NCBI GenBank assembly: GCA_037962975.1
Contig: CM075672.1
Location: 127,086,001-127,150,000, forward strand
From: Clitoria ternatea
Lineage: Eukaryota > Streptophyta > Magnoliopsida > Fabales > Fabaceae
Direction: 5' to 3'
Length of the DNA stretch: 64,000 nucleotides
In this document: in pieces, positions 12,018 through 23,005 of the stretch
Layout: each line of letters opens with the position of its first letter
How positions within the stretch are numbered: position 1 is the stretch's first letter
The notes under the pieces: generated by a model
What the model saw: only the letters and a program-made list of their open reading frames with translations
What the model was told of the DNA's origin: nothing
Database searches by the model: none
Position numbers and translations under genes: made by a program

Positions 12018-13711
12018 TGTAACACCCTGAATTTTTAAATAGAAAGTTAAATTAAGAAAATAAATATTGAATAATTAAATGTGGACTAATTAATATCCCA
12101 AAATGCTAGAAATAATTTAATTAAGATTTTCGGAGACTGTTAGTGAGTTATTGTGATCGGATAAGCTGAAAACTGACCCGGATAAAATATGAGTGTCGGA
12201 CCAAGTATCTCTGATTGAAATGCCATTAGTCAAGACTATAGATAATGTTATTGGGAATCTAAATATGTATTCGGAATAATTTTTAGAATAAGTATTGAGC
12301 CCGAACGGAGAGCCTGTTTAATGAAAAACAGAAGAGTTTAGTGGAAGATTTAAAACTTAAACATAAAACCTTACTCTTTTCACTCTCATTCTCGTGACCC
12401 TCTTTTTCTTATGTAAACACTCTCTTCTTCTTCTCTTTCTCCTTTATTTCTTCTTCTTCTTTTCCTTCCAAAATCTAAGCAAGTGGTGTGCCCATTCTTT
12501 TCCTCCATTTTCGTTTTCTTTAAGCTTGAAGGAGGTGACATTGATTTGAAGCTTCTCTCTCCCTTCTCTCTATTTCTGTCACCATCTTTCTCCCTCTTGA
12601 CTCCCATTTTCGTTTTGGAGCAAGGTAAGCTCTTTGTCATTTCTCTTGTGCTTGGAACCTAGGGAATAGATGGTTATGGCTTGGAGGTGTATTAAATGCT
12701 TATGGGTAGTGAATGGAGACATTAAATGCATAAGCCCTAAAGTGGGTGTTATAAATGCAAGCTTTAAATGGTATTAATGGGGTAGATACAATTATAGTTG
12801 GAAGGAGATGAGGATGTAAGACTATTTTTTGGAATGTTGATGAGTTTGGTGAAAACCCTAACTTATGATTTGGGGAAAATGTGTAATGTTGATGGGTTAA
12901 CATTTATTGATAAAGGAAGTGTTATAAATGGTGAAGTATTGACATTAAATGATGATTGGTGATGGTGGTTAGAAACCATAAATGAAAACCCACTTAGAAT
13001 GGGATTAATGTAAGGTTGGTAAATGAGGTAACCTAACTAATTAGGTTGTTACTTTGATAAAAATGAATGGTGATTTAAGGGAAGGAATTCCCGAAGCCTA
13101 AATAGGAAAATAAATAAAAATCCATGAATAGCTTCCACATGATGAGAATCATGTGTACATAGATATGTATATATATATTGAAAAGATTTTTGAATGAATA
13201 ATTGATGTGGTCCTATAATCGATTGGTGTAGGACTTGATAACGCTTGTGAGGCGGGAACATCGAACCCGGAAGTCTACTTCTCTTGAGGTAGGAGAGGGG
13301 GTATATTTTCTAAATGTATGAGAACATGTATAATGATAATGTATATGATGATGTAATGTGGCATGTCTACTTGAATGAATGTGATATCATATGTTTGTGA
13401 TGTGAAATTGAACTTGGTGCTTAAAATGATTAATTGTGGATTGAAGCCTTAAAGAGGCTATGAGTGGTATAATATGTGATGAAATGTTATGGAATCCATG
13501 TATGGCTTGATGAATGGTTGAAATTTGTGATTATATGGATTCTTGGAATTTTATGATTGGAATATATATAGATATGTTGGCTATGGGAAATTAATGGTGT
13601 TATTAAGTATGAGTGTACCCTAGATGAGAGGGTGAGATAGCCATATGAGATTGAGGCATGCATGAGCATTGCATACATAGCATGGCATGCATATCATGAT
13701 GATGTTGATAA

Positions 13712-14012
13712 GTGGTTGCGATCACTTGATGTTGGAAATATAAAAGGGCTTGTGAGTTCCTGTGATTATTGGACCGGTGGTTACAATCACCTGGTATTTG
13801 AAATGAAAGGCCCTACGGGACTATTGAGATTGAATGCCCATGGTTGCGATCATGAGGCGGGAGTACCCCTTGCGAGGCAGGAAACCATTATGAATTGTTG
13901 AATGTGGTTGCGATCACGAGAAAGCACCTTGCGAGGCTGTTAAAAGGAGTACCCCTTGCGAGGCGGGAAACCCATGAATATGAATGAATGATTATGGTGG
14001 TTGCGATCACCC
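13712..14012 (+). repeat. GTGGTTGCGATCAC sub-repeats in the 5' LTR
   Basis: About five copies or variants of GTGGTTGCGATCAC (near 13713, 13780, 13842, 13904 and 14000) alternate with GAGTACCCCTTGCGAGGC and GGGAAACC segments. The same array is in the 3' LTR at about 22392-22690. Confidence 0.8.
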
Positions 14013-14907
14013 GTTGGTATGAAATCGGATCCGTGTATATGCATCTTAAACACTAGCATGTGAATTAGCCATAGGGGCATGGCATAGAGTGATATCCCGT
14101 TGAGGAGATTGTGTAGAGAGTAGATGGAACTCCCTTTTAATATCAACTGTAAATGGGTTAATGTTTGATGTGTTCTTATGAATCTAAATGGATATATGTG
14201 TTCAGTGAATTTGATGAATGTTTGATTTGGTGTTGGTCGAATTTTTCTTAAGGAGGAATGTTTGTATTGCATTCATGTATATATTATCACAATTGTAGAT
14301 TTTCATCATTGAGAAAGTATACTCACTCTCCATGTGGCATATCTTTTTAGCTCCTGTGTTGTAGGGCTTGCCTGTGGAGCTCTTGTGTGGAGAAGTGGTG
14401 TGAAGGAAGCCTACTTTGGTAAAGAATGCCTTGGTCGGCAACATTTTGATTTTATGGTTTGTGTGGAATGATTGTAATGTATATAGTATTCTGCATATTT
14501 TGTATAGCCTTGAATTGGCATAGATACTTGTATGGATGATGAATATATAAATTGGTGATTTTGGAAGGTCATGTAGGAAAATGAGATCCTAGAGTTTATG
14601 GCCCATTTTCATTAATGACCTTATTCTAGATTGGATATTTGAAAAATAAAGTTTGGATGTAGTGAAACTTATGAATGAAAGTTAGTTACATGAAAGATTT
14701 CACTTTATAGACTATACTAAGTAGTAAGTTAGATTGGAATGTAATTCATGAATTGGGAGATAAATCTATGGGAAAGATTGATTGGAACAAGTTTTAAATG
14801 CTAAATGGGATGAATGAGATATGATGAATTTGAGTGAAATGGTTTAAATTGAGTTTTGGCATGATATGTTGTTGAATTCCCACATTTCTGCATTTTTTTC
14901 TGATAAT

Positions 14908-15364
14908 CTCGCTCAAGCGAGATGGGTTCTCGCTCAAGCGAGAATCCCCCTGCATGATATTTGGTGTCTGGCCAATTCTCGCTTAGGTGAGAGTGGGTCT
15001 CGCTCAAGCGAGACGGCCCTGGCATCAGGGGTTGGCCACTGGAAGAATTTCGCTTAGGCGAGAAGGGTCTCGCCCGAGCGAGAGTGGGGTATTTTAGCTA
15101 CTGGCCGAATTTCGCCTGAGCGAATGGCCTTGATGGAGGTACTCGCTCAAGCGAGTGAGCGATGGCTGGATTCTAGAAGAATTTCGCTCGAGTTCACTTG
15201 CCTTGCCCAAGCGAATCTTAAGGATCTTGCTCAAGCGAGACGGGGCTCACTCGAGCGAGGTGACCCCTGTGAATTATTTTCCTCTTTCCCTTAGCTCATT
15301 CCATGTATCGCCCAAGCGTCCAGTTGGGACTCGCTCAAGCGAGTGTGGTTCTCGCTTGAGCGAG
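14908..15364 (+). repeat. Cluster of CTCGCTCAAGCGAG interrupted palindromes, 5' LTR
   Basis: About a dozen dyads of the form CTCGCT-YR-AGCGAG occur in 457 bases. They begin at 14908 and 14929 and end with CTCGCTTGAGCGAG at 15351-15364. Degenerate copies (TTCGCCTGAGCGAA, CTCGCCCGAGCGAG) lie between. Each can form a 6-7 bp hairpin, and nearly all keep CG dinucleotides on both arms. The copy in the 3' LTR is at 44729-45186. Confidence 0.9.
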
Positions 15365-15721
15365 GGGCGCCCTAATCCTCCAAACTATTTTTTAAAATTA
15401 TTTTCCCTTTTCTTTACAATATATTTGGTTTTGCATCATCTTATAAACACCTTGGGCATAATTTGAATTCCTCAATTTTTCATAATGGCTGACCTCTTCG
15501 AACTCAATCACATAGCAATAATTTAAATAAATTTTTCCGCTGTTTTTAATTGAGAATTCCTCGTTCACAGTTTCTTTATTTACCTTCTCATATCTTCACA
15601 TATGAGATAGGTCTCTCATAGATCCAGGGTATTGACCGATAGCTTCACCACTTATGTTTTTCATAAATTAATAATATTAAAATCGCAAAAAATTTACCCC
15701 CATTTTTGGGGTGTCTCAACC

Positions 15722-15733
15722 TGGTACCAGAGC
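15722..15733 (+). other. Primer-binding site, tRNA-Met type
   Basis: TGGTACCAGAGC begins three bases after the 5' LTR end. Plant gypsy and copia elements commonly use TGGTATCAGAGC, complementary to the 3' end of initiator tRNA-Met. One base differs here (C for T). Confidence 0.85.
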
Positions 15734-16056
15734 ATTATTTGCTCTTTATTACTGTGATTAATTATTATTATTAGAACATGATATGCAATTGATGGATGAT
15801 TGCCATTATTGTTTGACTATGTATGAATTGACTATAGATTGAATGTGATTGCTATAAGTCCGGCCAAGCTTTCTTCACACTATTCTTCCTCAATGATGAA
15901 TCCTATGTTTTTGTGAATGCATACAACACCATGATATGATAACATGCTTTCATGAGCTCTAATATGAGTTGGTTGATATTGGACTCCATGATGGAGAGCC
16001 ATAACTTAATTTTATGATGGAGTACTATAGTATGAGACTATAGAGGAGTTTTATGA
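15734..16056 (+). other. Untranslated leader of the Tekay-like element; no gene
   Basis: About 320 bases of AT-rich sequence between the primer site and the first gag-like codons. I see no open frame or motif beyond the normal leader position. Confidence 0.6.
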
Positions 16057-17300
16057 ATGAGTTTAGTGATGTTAGTTAAATCTCATGTTATGATTATAGA
16101 TATTGAGATAGCACATCGTCGTCAAGATAACGATGACGCTATGGCTAGAGCTTTGAATCGTTTTTCGGATCTCCTTGAGTCGCAAAACCGCGATAGGCAA
16201 GAAGCGGAAAGACAACCTGCTCCTACGGTTCAAGGTACTCAAGGCCTTGACATGTTCTTGAAGAGGAAACCATCTGAGTTTTATGGTGGATTCAGGCCTG
16301 AGCAAGCCTATGTTTGGATCCGAGATGTTGAGCGGATTTTCGATAGTTTTGAATGTAATGAGCTCTAAAAAGTAGAGTATGTTGTTTTCATACTGAGAGA
16401 TGAAGCGGAGACTTAGTGGAGACTTACCAAGAGTAGAATGGATGCTGCTGCTATTCCCTTGACTTGGGAAAATTTTAAATATGAACTCATGAGGAAGTAT
16501 GTGCCCGAAAGCTACAAGAGTAAGAAGGAACTGGAGTTCATGGAACTCAAACAAGGCACAATGACAGTGGAAGAGTATGCTTCTAAATTTAAAGAACTTT
16601 GTGAATTCTACCCTCCTTATCAATAAGAGGGAACTGAAGCCTCGAAATGTGTGAAGTTCAAGAACAGTCTATGCTCTGATATTCAAAGGGCCATTTGTCA
16701 TCAAGAAATCTGAAGCTTCACGATACTTGTGAATAAGTGCCGCATTTAAGAAGAACATGCTCCCCCGCATCATTCCAAATTTGACTCCAAGTTGAAGGGT
16801 CAATCTTCTAGTTTTAAGAGGCAAGGAAATTTCAGAAGAGGACATTTTCAGAGGGGTGCTCATTCTAATGACCAAGCTAGAGGTGGTGGACATGGTAACG
16901 CCTTTGGCCGGGGCAATGTAAATACCAATGGGCCGAGATGCTATAGGTGTGGTGGTCCACACTATATTCATGAATATGTGCACCGTGAGGATGTGGTGTG
17001 TTTTAATTGTGATCAAGTGAGACATATCCGTCCTGCATGCCCTATGCTCATAAGACCAGCTCTGGTACAAGCTAATACTCCCAACCGTGCTAATGTACCC
17101 GCTCATGGAAACCGCGGAGGCCACAATGGTGGTCGAGGCTGTGGTAATAGAAATAATGGTGGCCGAAATGGTGGCCGAGGTGGCTACAATGGTGGAAGGC
17201 ATGGCAACGGCCGAGGAAATGGCAATGGTGCTCGTAATGGAAACAGGAATGGTGGAAATCTTCAACCAAATGCTGGAAGGGTGTTCGCCGTGACCGGAGA
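16057..17300 (+). pseudogene. Tekay-like gag with zinc knuckles, interrupted
   Basis: Gag forms the retrotransposon particle and binds its RNA. A first frame (16057-16368) carries RALNRFSDLLESQNRD and FYGGFRPEQAYVWIRDVERIF. It stops at 16366, continues in the same frame with a further stop near 16413, then runs as TWENFKYELMRKYVPESY and MTVEEYASKFKELC to a stop at 16624-16626. From 16792 a basic, glycine/asparagine-rich region contains two CCHC knuckles. The first (CYRCGGPHYIHEYV) is damaged at its last cysteine and spacing. The second (CFNCDQVRHIRPAC) is complete. The start at 16057 is uncertain because the upstream frame is also open for a short way. Confidence 0.85.
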
Positions 17301-17760
17301 GGAAGCAGCACAAGCAGATAATTTGGTTGAAAGTAAGTGTGAAATACTCGGACATATAGTTCATGTTATTTATGATTCGGGTGCAACTCACTCTTTTATA
17401 TCCGGGGATTGTGCTCGGCGATTGAGATTGCCGGTGTGTTTAATGAAAAATGCCCTAGTGGTTACCACCCCAATAGGTACTTGTCTCAGATCGGTTAACC
17501 GGTGTAATAATGTTGATATGCTCCTAGAAGGGAGAAGATTTGTTGTGTCTTTTATTTGCTTGCCTATGAAGGGAATGGAGGTTATACTTGGTATGGATTG
17601 GCTCTCCACCAACAAAGGTTTGGTCGATTATCAACAACGGACCGTCATTTTCCCTTTTTCTGATGTCGGATAATTCGATGTGCAAAGTATAGCTCAACTT
17701 TGCATATTACTATCTCTTGCCGATGGGACGAGTGGTCCCGATCCCCTTAGCATCCCTGTG
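17301..17760 (+). pseudogene. Tekay-like aspartic protease
   Basis: This is the retropepsin-like protease that would cut the gag-pol polyprotein. It is in frame with the preceding zinc-knuckle region, so gag and protease share one reading frame from 16792 to 17673. VIYDSGATHSFIS carries the catalytic D-S-G-A loop near 17370-17400, and EVILGMDWL near 17580 is the usual second conserved block. The frame ends in TAA (17671-17673) a little before RT. The loop is intact, so the damage lies elsewhere. Confidence 0.85.
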
Positions 17761-18600
17761 GTGTCAGAATTCCTAGATGTGTTTCCCGAGGAGATACTCG
17801 GTTTACCACCTCTGTGAGAGGTTGAGTTTACTATCGATCTTGTACCTGGTGCGGAACCGTTGTCTATCGCTCCTTATAGGATGTCTCCTATGGAGTTGGC
17901 TGAACTTAAGAAGCAAGTTGAGGAGCTGCTCGAGAAGGAGTTTGTTCGACCCAGTGTGTCACCCTGGGAGCTCCTATTTTATTGGTCAAAAAGAAGGATG
18001 GAACCATGTGGTTATGTGTTGACTACTGCCAATTGAACAAGTTGACAATAAAGAATAGATATCCCTTACCACGTATCGATGATATGTTGGATCAATTAAG
18101 AGGTGCAATGGTGTTTTCAAAGATTGACTTGCGTTCTGGTTACCATCAAATTCGGGTGAGAACCGAAGACATTCCAAAGACTGCGTTTAGGACGCGATAT
18201 GGCCATTATGAGTATGTTGTAATGCCATTTGGAGTGACTAATGCTTCAGCGGTGTTCATGAGTTACATGAACCGCATCTTTCATGAATACCTGGATCGTT
18301 TCATTGTGGTATTCATCGATGATATCTTAGTGTATTCCAAGATCCGTGAGGAACACGAGGAACATTTGAAGGTGGTGTTGAACATTCTTAGAGAGAACCA
18401 GTTGTACGCTAAACTCTCTAAATGTGAATTTTGGTTGACAAGCATCCAGTTTCTTGGGCATGTGATATCCGAAGATGGTGTTTCGTTGGATCCTTCCAAG
18501 GTTGAAGCCGTTATAGCATGGCCTAGACCTGCGTCGGTTACGGAAATCAGGAGTTTCCTTGGACTTGCCGGTTAATATCGGAGGTTCATTGAAGGTTTTT
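17761..18600 (+). pseudogene. Tekay-like reverse transcriptase
   Basis: RNA-dependent DNA polymerase domain. The N-terminal part (SEFLDVFPEEI and EFTIDLVPGAEP) has a TGA at 17815-17817 where arginine is expected (CGA to TGA, a CpG transition). A one-base loss near 17968 shifts the frame. From 17982 the frame carries VKKKDGTMWLCVDYCQLN, FSKIDLRSGYHQIRV, VMPFGVTNA and the catalytic FIDDILVYS (near 18315), then KCEFWLTSIQFLGHVIS. A TAA at 18573-18575 falls within AGYYRRF. The polymerase core is well preserved despite the breaks. Confidence 0.9.
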
Positions 18601-19110
18601 CTCGTCTTGCTAAACCTTTGACGAACTTGACAAGGATGAGCCAACCTTTTGTATGGACGGTTGAATGTGAGAAATGCTTTGAAGAGTTAAAGATGAGGTT
18701 GACTTTTGCGCCTATCTTGGCATTGCCTGATTTACAAGAAGACTTTGTGGTGTATTGCGATGCTTCTAAGCATGGACTTGGATGTGTTTTGATGCAAAAG
18801 GAACGTGTTATAGCTTATGCTTCACATCAATTGTGACCTCATGAAGTTAACTACCCGACTCACGACTTGGAGTTGGCGGCGGTTGTGTTCGCCTTAAAGA
18901 TTTGGCGTCATTATCTTTATGGTTCGAAGTTCGTGGTCTTTAGCAACCACAAAAGCTTGAAATATCTCTTTGATCAAAAAGAATTAAATATGCGTCAGAG
19001 GAGATGGATGGAATTCCTAAAGGACTATGAATTTGAACTAAGGTATCATCCGAGAAAAGCCAATGTTGTTGCCGATGCTCTTAGTCGGAAATCCTTACAT
19101 GTGTCGGCTA
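18601..19110 (+). pseudogene. Tekay-like RNase H
   Basis: The RNase H domain degrades the RNA strand of the cDNA hybrid. It follows RT directly. VVYCDASKHGLGCVLMQ near 18750 contains the first catalytic aspartate. A TGA at 18834-18836 (CGA to TGA expected in HQLRPHE) breaks the frame, which resumes at once (YPTHDLELAAVVFALKIW) and ends with KANVVADALSRK near 19090, including the last aspartate. It is one of several CpG-type transitions in this element. Confidence 0.85.
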
Positions 19111-20640
19111 TGATGGTTAAAGAATTTGAAATGATTGAAGAATTTCAGAATTTGAATGTTGGGACTGAGATACAATATCCCAAGAAACTATGTTTTGCTA
19201 CCTTGAAGATATGCAATGAGTTTTTAGAGTTTGTAAAGGAGAAACAAGGGGATGATGATTATTTACAAGAGATAAAGAGATCTCAAGAGGATGGGAAAAA
19301 TCTATTCCTTGTGGAAGGTATTGATGGTTTATGGCGAGTAAAAGGTTGTGTGTATGTGCCCACATTTGGAGATTTGAGACCCACGGTGCTTGAGGAAGCA
19401 CATAAAAGCATTTTTAGCATTCACCCTAGTGCAACCAAAATGTACCAAGATGTAAAGAAGAATTTTTGGTGGCCCGGAATGAAGCGTGACGTTGCCAATT
19501 TTGTAGATTCGTGTCTTACTTGCCAGAAGGCGAAGGTAGAACATCAGAGACCTTCGGGTACTTTGAGACTACTTGATATCCCCGTTTGGAAGTGGGATGC
19601 AATTGCCATGGACTTTGTGTCCGGATTGCCAAGTACGAGGTCCAGATGTGATGGGATCTGGGTGATTGTAGATCGTTTGACAAAGAGTATACATTTTCTG
19701 CCGATCAGTATGAAGAGTTCCTTGCAGGATTTGGCACAGCCATACATTCAGGAGATTGTGAGGTTACATGGTGTGCCATCAAGTATTGTGTCTGATCGTG
19801 ACCCCCGATTCACTTCCTGATTTTGGGGAAGCTTACATGAGGCAATGGGTTCAAAATTGAAGCTAAGTTCGGCGTACCATCCTCAGACTGATGGACAGTC
19901 TGAGAGGACTATTCAGAGTCTTGAGGACTTATTACGTGCTTGTGTTTTGGAGCACGGCGGCTCGTGGGAGAAATATTTGCCTCTGATCGAATTCACCTAC
20001 AATAACAGTTTTCATTCTAGTATCGGCATGGCACCATACGAGGCATTATATGGGAGGAGGTATCGAACCCCTTTATGTTGGCTTGAAGTTGGTGAGAACT
20101 TGGCCTTAGGGCCTGAGATTGTTGAGGAAACTACTGAACATATCAAGATGATCCGGGAGAAGATGAAAATCGCTCAACACCGGCAGAAGAGCTATTATGA
20201 CAAAAGGAGGAAGCCACTTGAATTTCAAGTTGGCGATCATGTGTTCTTACGAGTCTCGCGTGATAAGGGTATTGGTAGAGCTTTGAAGAGTAGAAAATTA
20301 AGCCCTAAATTCATCGGACCCTATGAGATCTTGGAGCGGATTGGAGGTGTCGCTTATCGGATTGCACTCCCTCCATGTCTTGCCAACCTACATAACGTAT
20401 TCCACGTGTCGCAGTTAAGGAAGTACATTCAAGATCCTTTGCACGTGATCTCTATTGATGATGTTGATGTACGGGATGACTTGTCTTTCCCTCCCGTTTC
20501 GGTTCGTATTGTCGAGTATTTCATGAAGAGGCTGCGGAATAAAATGGTACCTTTGGTGAAGGTAGCGTGGAAGCATGGGAACGTTGAGACACTCACATAG
20601 GAACGCGAGGACAATATTCGTGAACGGTATCCTCACGCAT
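19111..20640 (+). pseudogene. Tekay-like integrase with chromodomain-like tail
   Basis: Retroviral-type integrase. The zinc-binding H-H-C-C region (HKSIFSIHPSATKMYQD, then CLTCQKAK) lies near 19400-19530. The core includes AIAMDFVSGLP (first D) and VSDRDPRF (second D). The frame stops at TGA 19818-19820 where arginine is expected. From 19845 it resumes with HPQTDGQSERTIQ (catalytic E) and a GPYEILERIG region. The tail FPPVSVRIVEYFMKRLRNK followed by PLVKVAWKH resembles the chromodomain end of Tekay-type elements. A TAG at 20598-20600 replaces the tryptophan expected before ERED. Confidence 0.9.
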
Positions 20641-20695
20641 TCGAATCCGGTATGTCAAATTTCAGGGATAAAATTTCTTTTAAGGTAGGGTGGAT
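20641..20695 (+). other. Polypurine tract region of the Tekay-like element
   Basis: TTTTAAGGTAGGGTGGA lies immediately before the 3' LTR start (TGTAACACCC at 20696). This is the position of the second-strand primer in gypsy elements. The purine run is interrupted by two T residues. Confidence 0.7.
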
Positions 20696-23005
20696 TGTAA
20701 CACCCCGAATTTTTAAAATAGAAAGTTAAATTAAGAAAATAAATATTGAATAATTAAATATGGACTAATTAATATCCCAAAATGCTAGAAATAATTTAAT
20801 TAAGATTTTCGGACACTGTTAGTGAGTTATTGTGACCGGATAAGCTGAAAACTGACCCGGATAAAATATGGGTGTCAGACCAAGTATCTCCGATTGAGAT
20901 GTCGTTGGTCAGGACTACAGATAATGTTATTGGGAATCCGAATATGTATTCGGAATAATTTTTAAAATAAGTATTGAGCCCGAACGGAGAGCCTATTTAA
21001 TGAAAAACGGAAGAGTTTAGTGGAAGATTTAAAACTTAAACATAAAACCTTACTCTTTTCACTCTCATTCTCGTGACCCTCTTTTTCTTATGTAAACACT
21101 CTCTTCTTCTTCTCTTTCTCCTTTATTTCTTCTTCTTCTTTTCCTTCCAAAATCTAAGCAAGTGGTGTGCCCATTCTTCTCCTCCATTTTCGTTTTCTTT
21201 AAGCTTGAAGGAGGTGACATTGATTTGAAGCTTCTCCCTCCCTTCTCTCCATTTCCATCACCATCTTTCTCCCTCTTGACTCCCATTTTCGTTTTGGAGC
21301 AAGGTAAGCTCTTTGTCATTTCTCTTGTGCTTGGAACCTAGGGAATAGATGGTTGTGGCTTGGAGGTGTATTAAATGCTTATGGGTAGTGAATGGAGACA
21401 TTAAATGCATAAGCCCTAAAGTGGGTGTTATAAATGCAAGCTTTAAATGGTATTAATGGGGTAGATACAATTATAGTTGGAAGGAGATGAGGATGTAAGA
21501 CTATTTTTTAAAATGTTGATGAGTTTGGTGAAAACCCTAACTTATGATTTGGGGAAAATGTGTAATGTTGATGGGTTAACATTTATTGATAAAGGAGGTG
21601 TTATAAATGGTGAAGTATTGACATTAAATGATGATTGGTGATGGTGGTTAGAAACCATAAATGAAAACCCACTTAGAATGGGATTAATGTAAGGTTGGTA
21701 AATGGGGTAACCTAACTAATTAGGTTGTTACTTTGATAAAAATGAATGTTGATTTAAGGGAAGGAATTCCCGAAGCCTAAATAGGCAAATAAATAAAAAT
21801 CCATGAATATCTTCCACATGATGAGAATCATGTGTACATAGATATGTATATATATATTGAAAAGATTTTTGAATGAATAATTGATGTGGTCCTATAATCG
21901 ATTGGTGTAGGACTTGATAACGCTTGTGAGGCGGGAACATCGAACCCGGAAGTCTACTTCTCTTGAGGTAGGAGAGGGGGTGTATTTTCTAAATGTATGA
22001 GAACATGTATAATGATAATGTATATGATGATGTAATGTGGCATGTCTACTTGAATGAATGTGATATCATATGTTTGTGATGTGAAATTGAACTTGGTGCT
22101 TAAAATGATTAATTGTGGATTGAAGCCTTAAAGAGGCTATGAGTGGTATAATATGTGATGAAATGTTATGGAATCCATGTATGGCTTGATGAATGGTTGA
22201 AATCTGTGATTATATGGATTCTTGAAATTTTATGATTGGAATATATATAGATATGTTGGCTATGGGAAATTAATGGTGTTATTGAGTATGAGTATACCCT
22301 AGATGAGAGGGTGAGATAGCCATATGAGATTGAGGCATGCATGAGCATTGCATACATAGCATGGCATGCATATCATGATGATGTTGATAAGTGGTTGCGA
22401 TCACTTGATGTTGGAAATATAAAAGGGCTTGCGAGTTCCTGTGAGTATTGGACCGGTGGTTGCGATCACCTGCTATTTGAAATGAAAGGCCCTGTGGGAC
22501 CATTGAGATTGAATGCCCACGGTTACGATCATGAGGCGGGAGTACCCCTTGCGAGGCGGGAAACCATTATGAATTGTTGAACGTGGTTGCGATCACGAGA
22601 AAGCACCTTGCGAGGCTGTTAAAGGGAGTACCCCTTGCGAGGCGGGAAACCCATGAATGTGAATGAGTGATTATGGTGGTTGTGATCACCCGTTGGTATG
22701 AAATCAGATCCGTGTATATGCATCTTAAACACTAGCATGTGAATTAGCCATAGGGGCATGGCATAGAGTGATATCCCATTGAGGAGATTGTGTAGAGAGT
22801 AGATGGAACTCCCTTTTAATATCAACTGTAAATGGGTTAATGTTTGATGTGTTCTTATGAATCTAAATGGATATATATGTTCAGTGAATTTGATGAATGT
22901 TTGATTTGGTGTTGGTCGAATTTTTCTTAAGGAGGAATGTTTGTATTGCATTCATGTATATATTATCACAATTGTAGATTTTCATCATTGAGAAAGTATA
23001 CTCAC
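20696..23005 (+). repeat. 3' LTR of the Tekay-like element, left part
   Basis: It aligns with 12018-14330 of the 5' LTR. It breaks at 23005 after CTCAC, where the Ogre-like element begins, and resumes at 44143. The GTGGTTGCGATCAC array recurs at about 22392-22690. Confidence 0.9.
23001..23005. repeat. TSD (left) of the Ogre-like element: ctcac
   Basis: Perfect five-base match to 44143-44147. The uninterrupted 5' LTR of the host element has a single ACTCACTCTCC at this place. Confidence 0.9.

Larger units (their letters stand above)
12018..15718 (+). repeat. 5' LTR of the Tekay-like element
   Basis: 3,701 bases, TGTAACACCC to GTGTCTCA. It carries a pyrimidine-rich leader-like stretch (12400-12610), followed by AAGGTAAGCT, which looks like a splice donor. 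It also has GTGGTTGCGATCAC sub-repeats (13712-14012) and a CTCGCTCAAGCGAG dyad cluster (14908-15364). The open frames inside (for example 12386-12640 - and 13940-14272 -) recur in the 3' LTR only because the LTRs are copies. Confidence 0.9.

Noticed and set aside
16669..17391. 240-codon frame opposite the gag zinc-knuckle region
   Set aside because: Shadow of the glycine/asparagine-rich gag tail on the other strand. The sense strand has the recognisable motifs.
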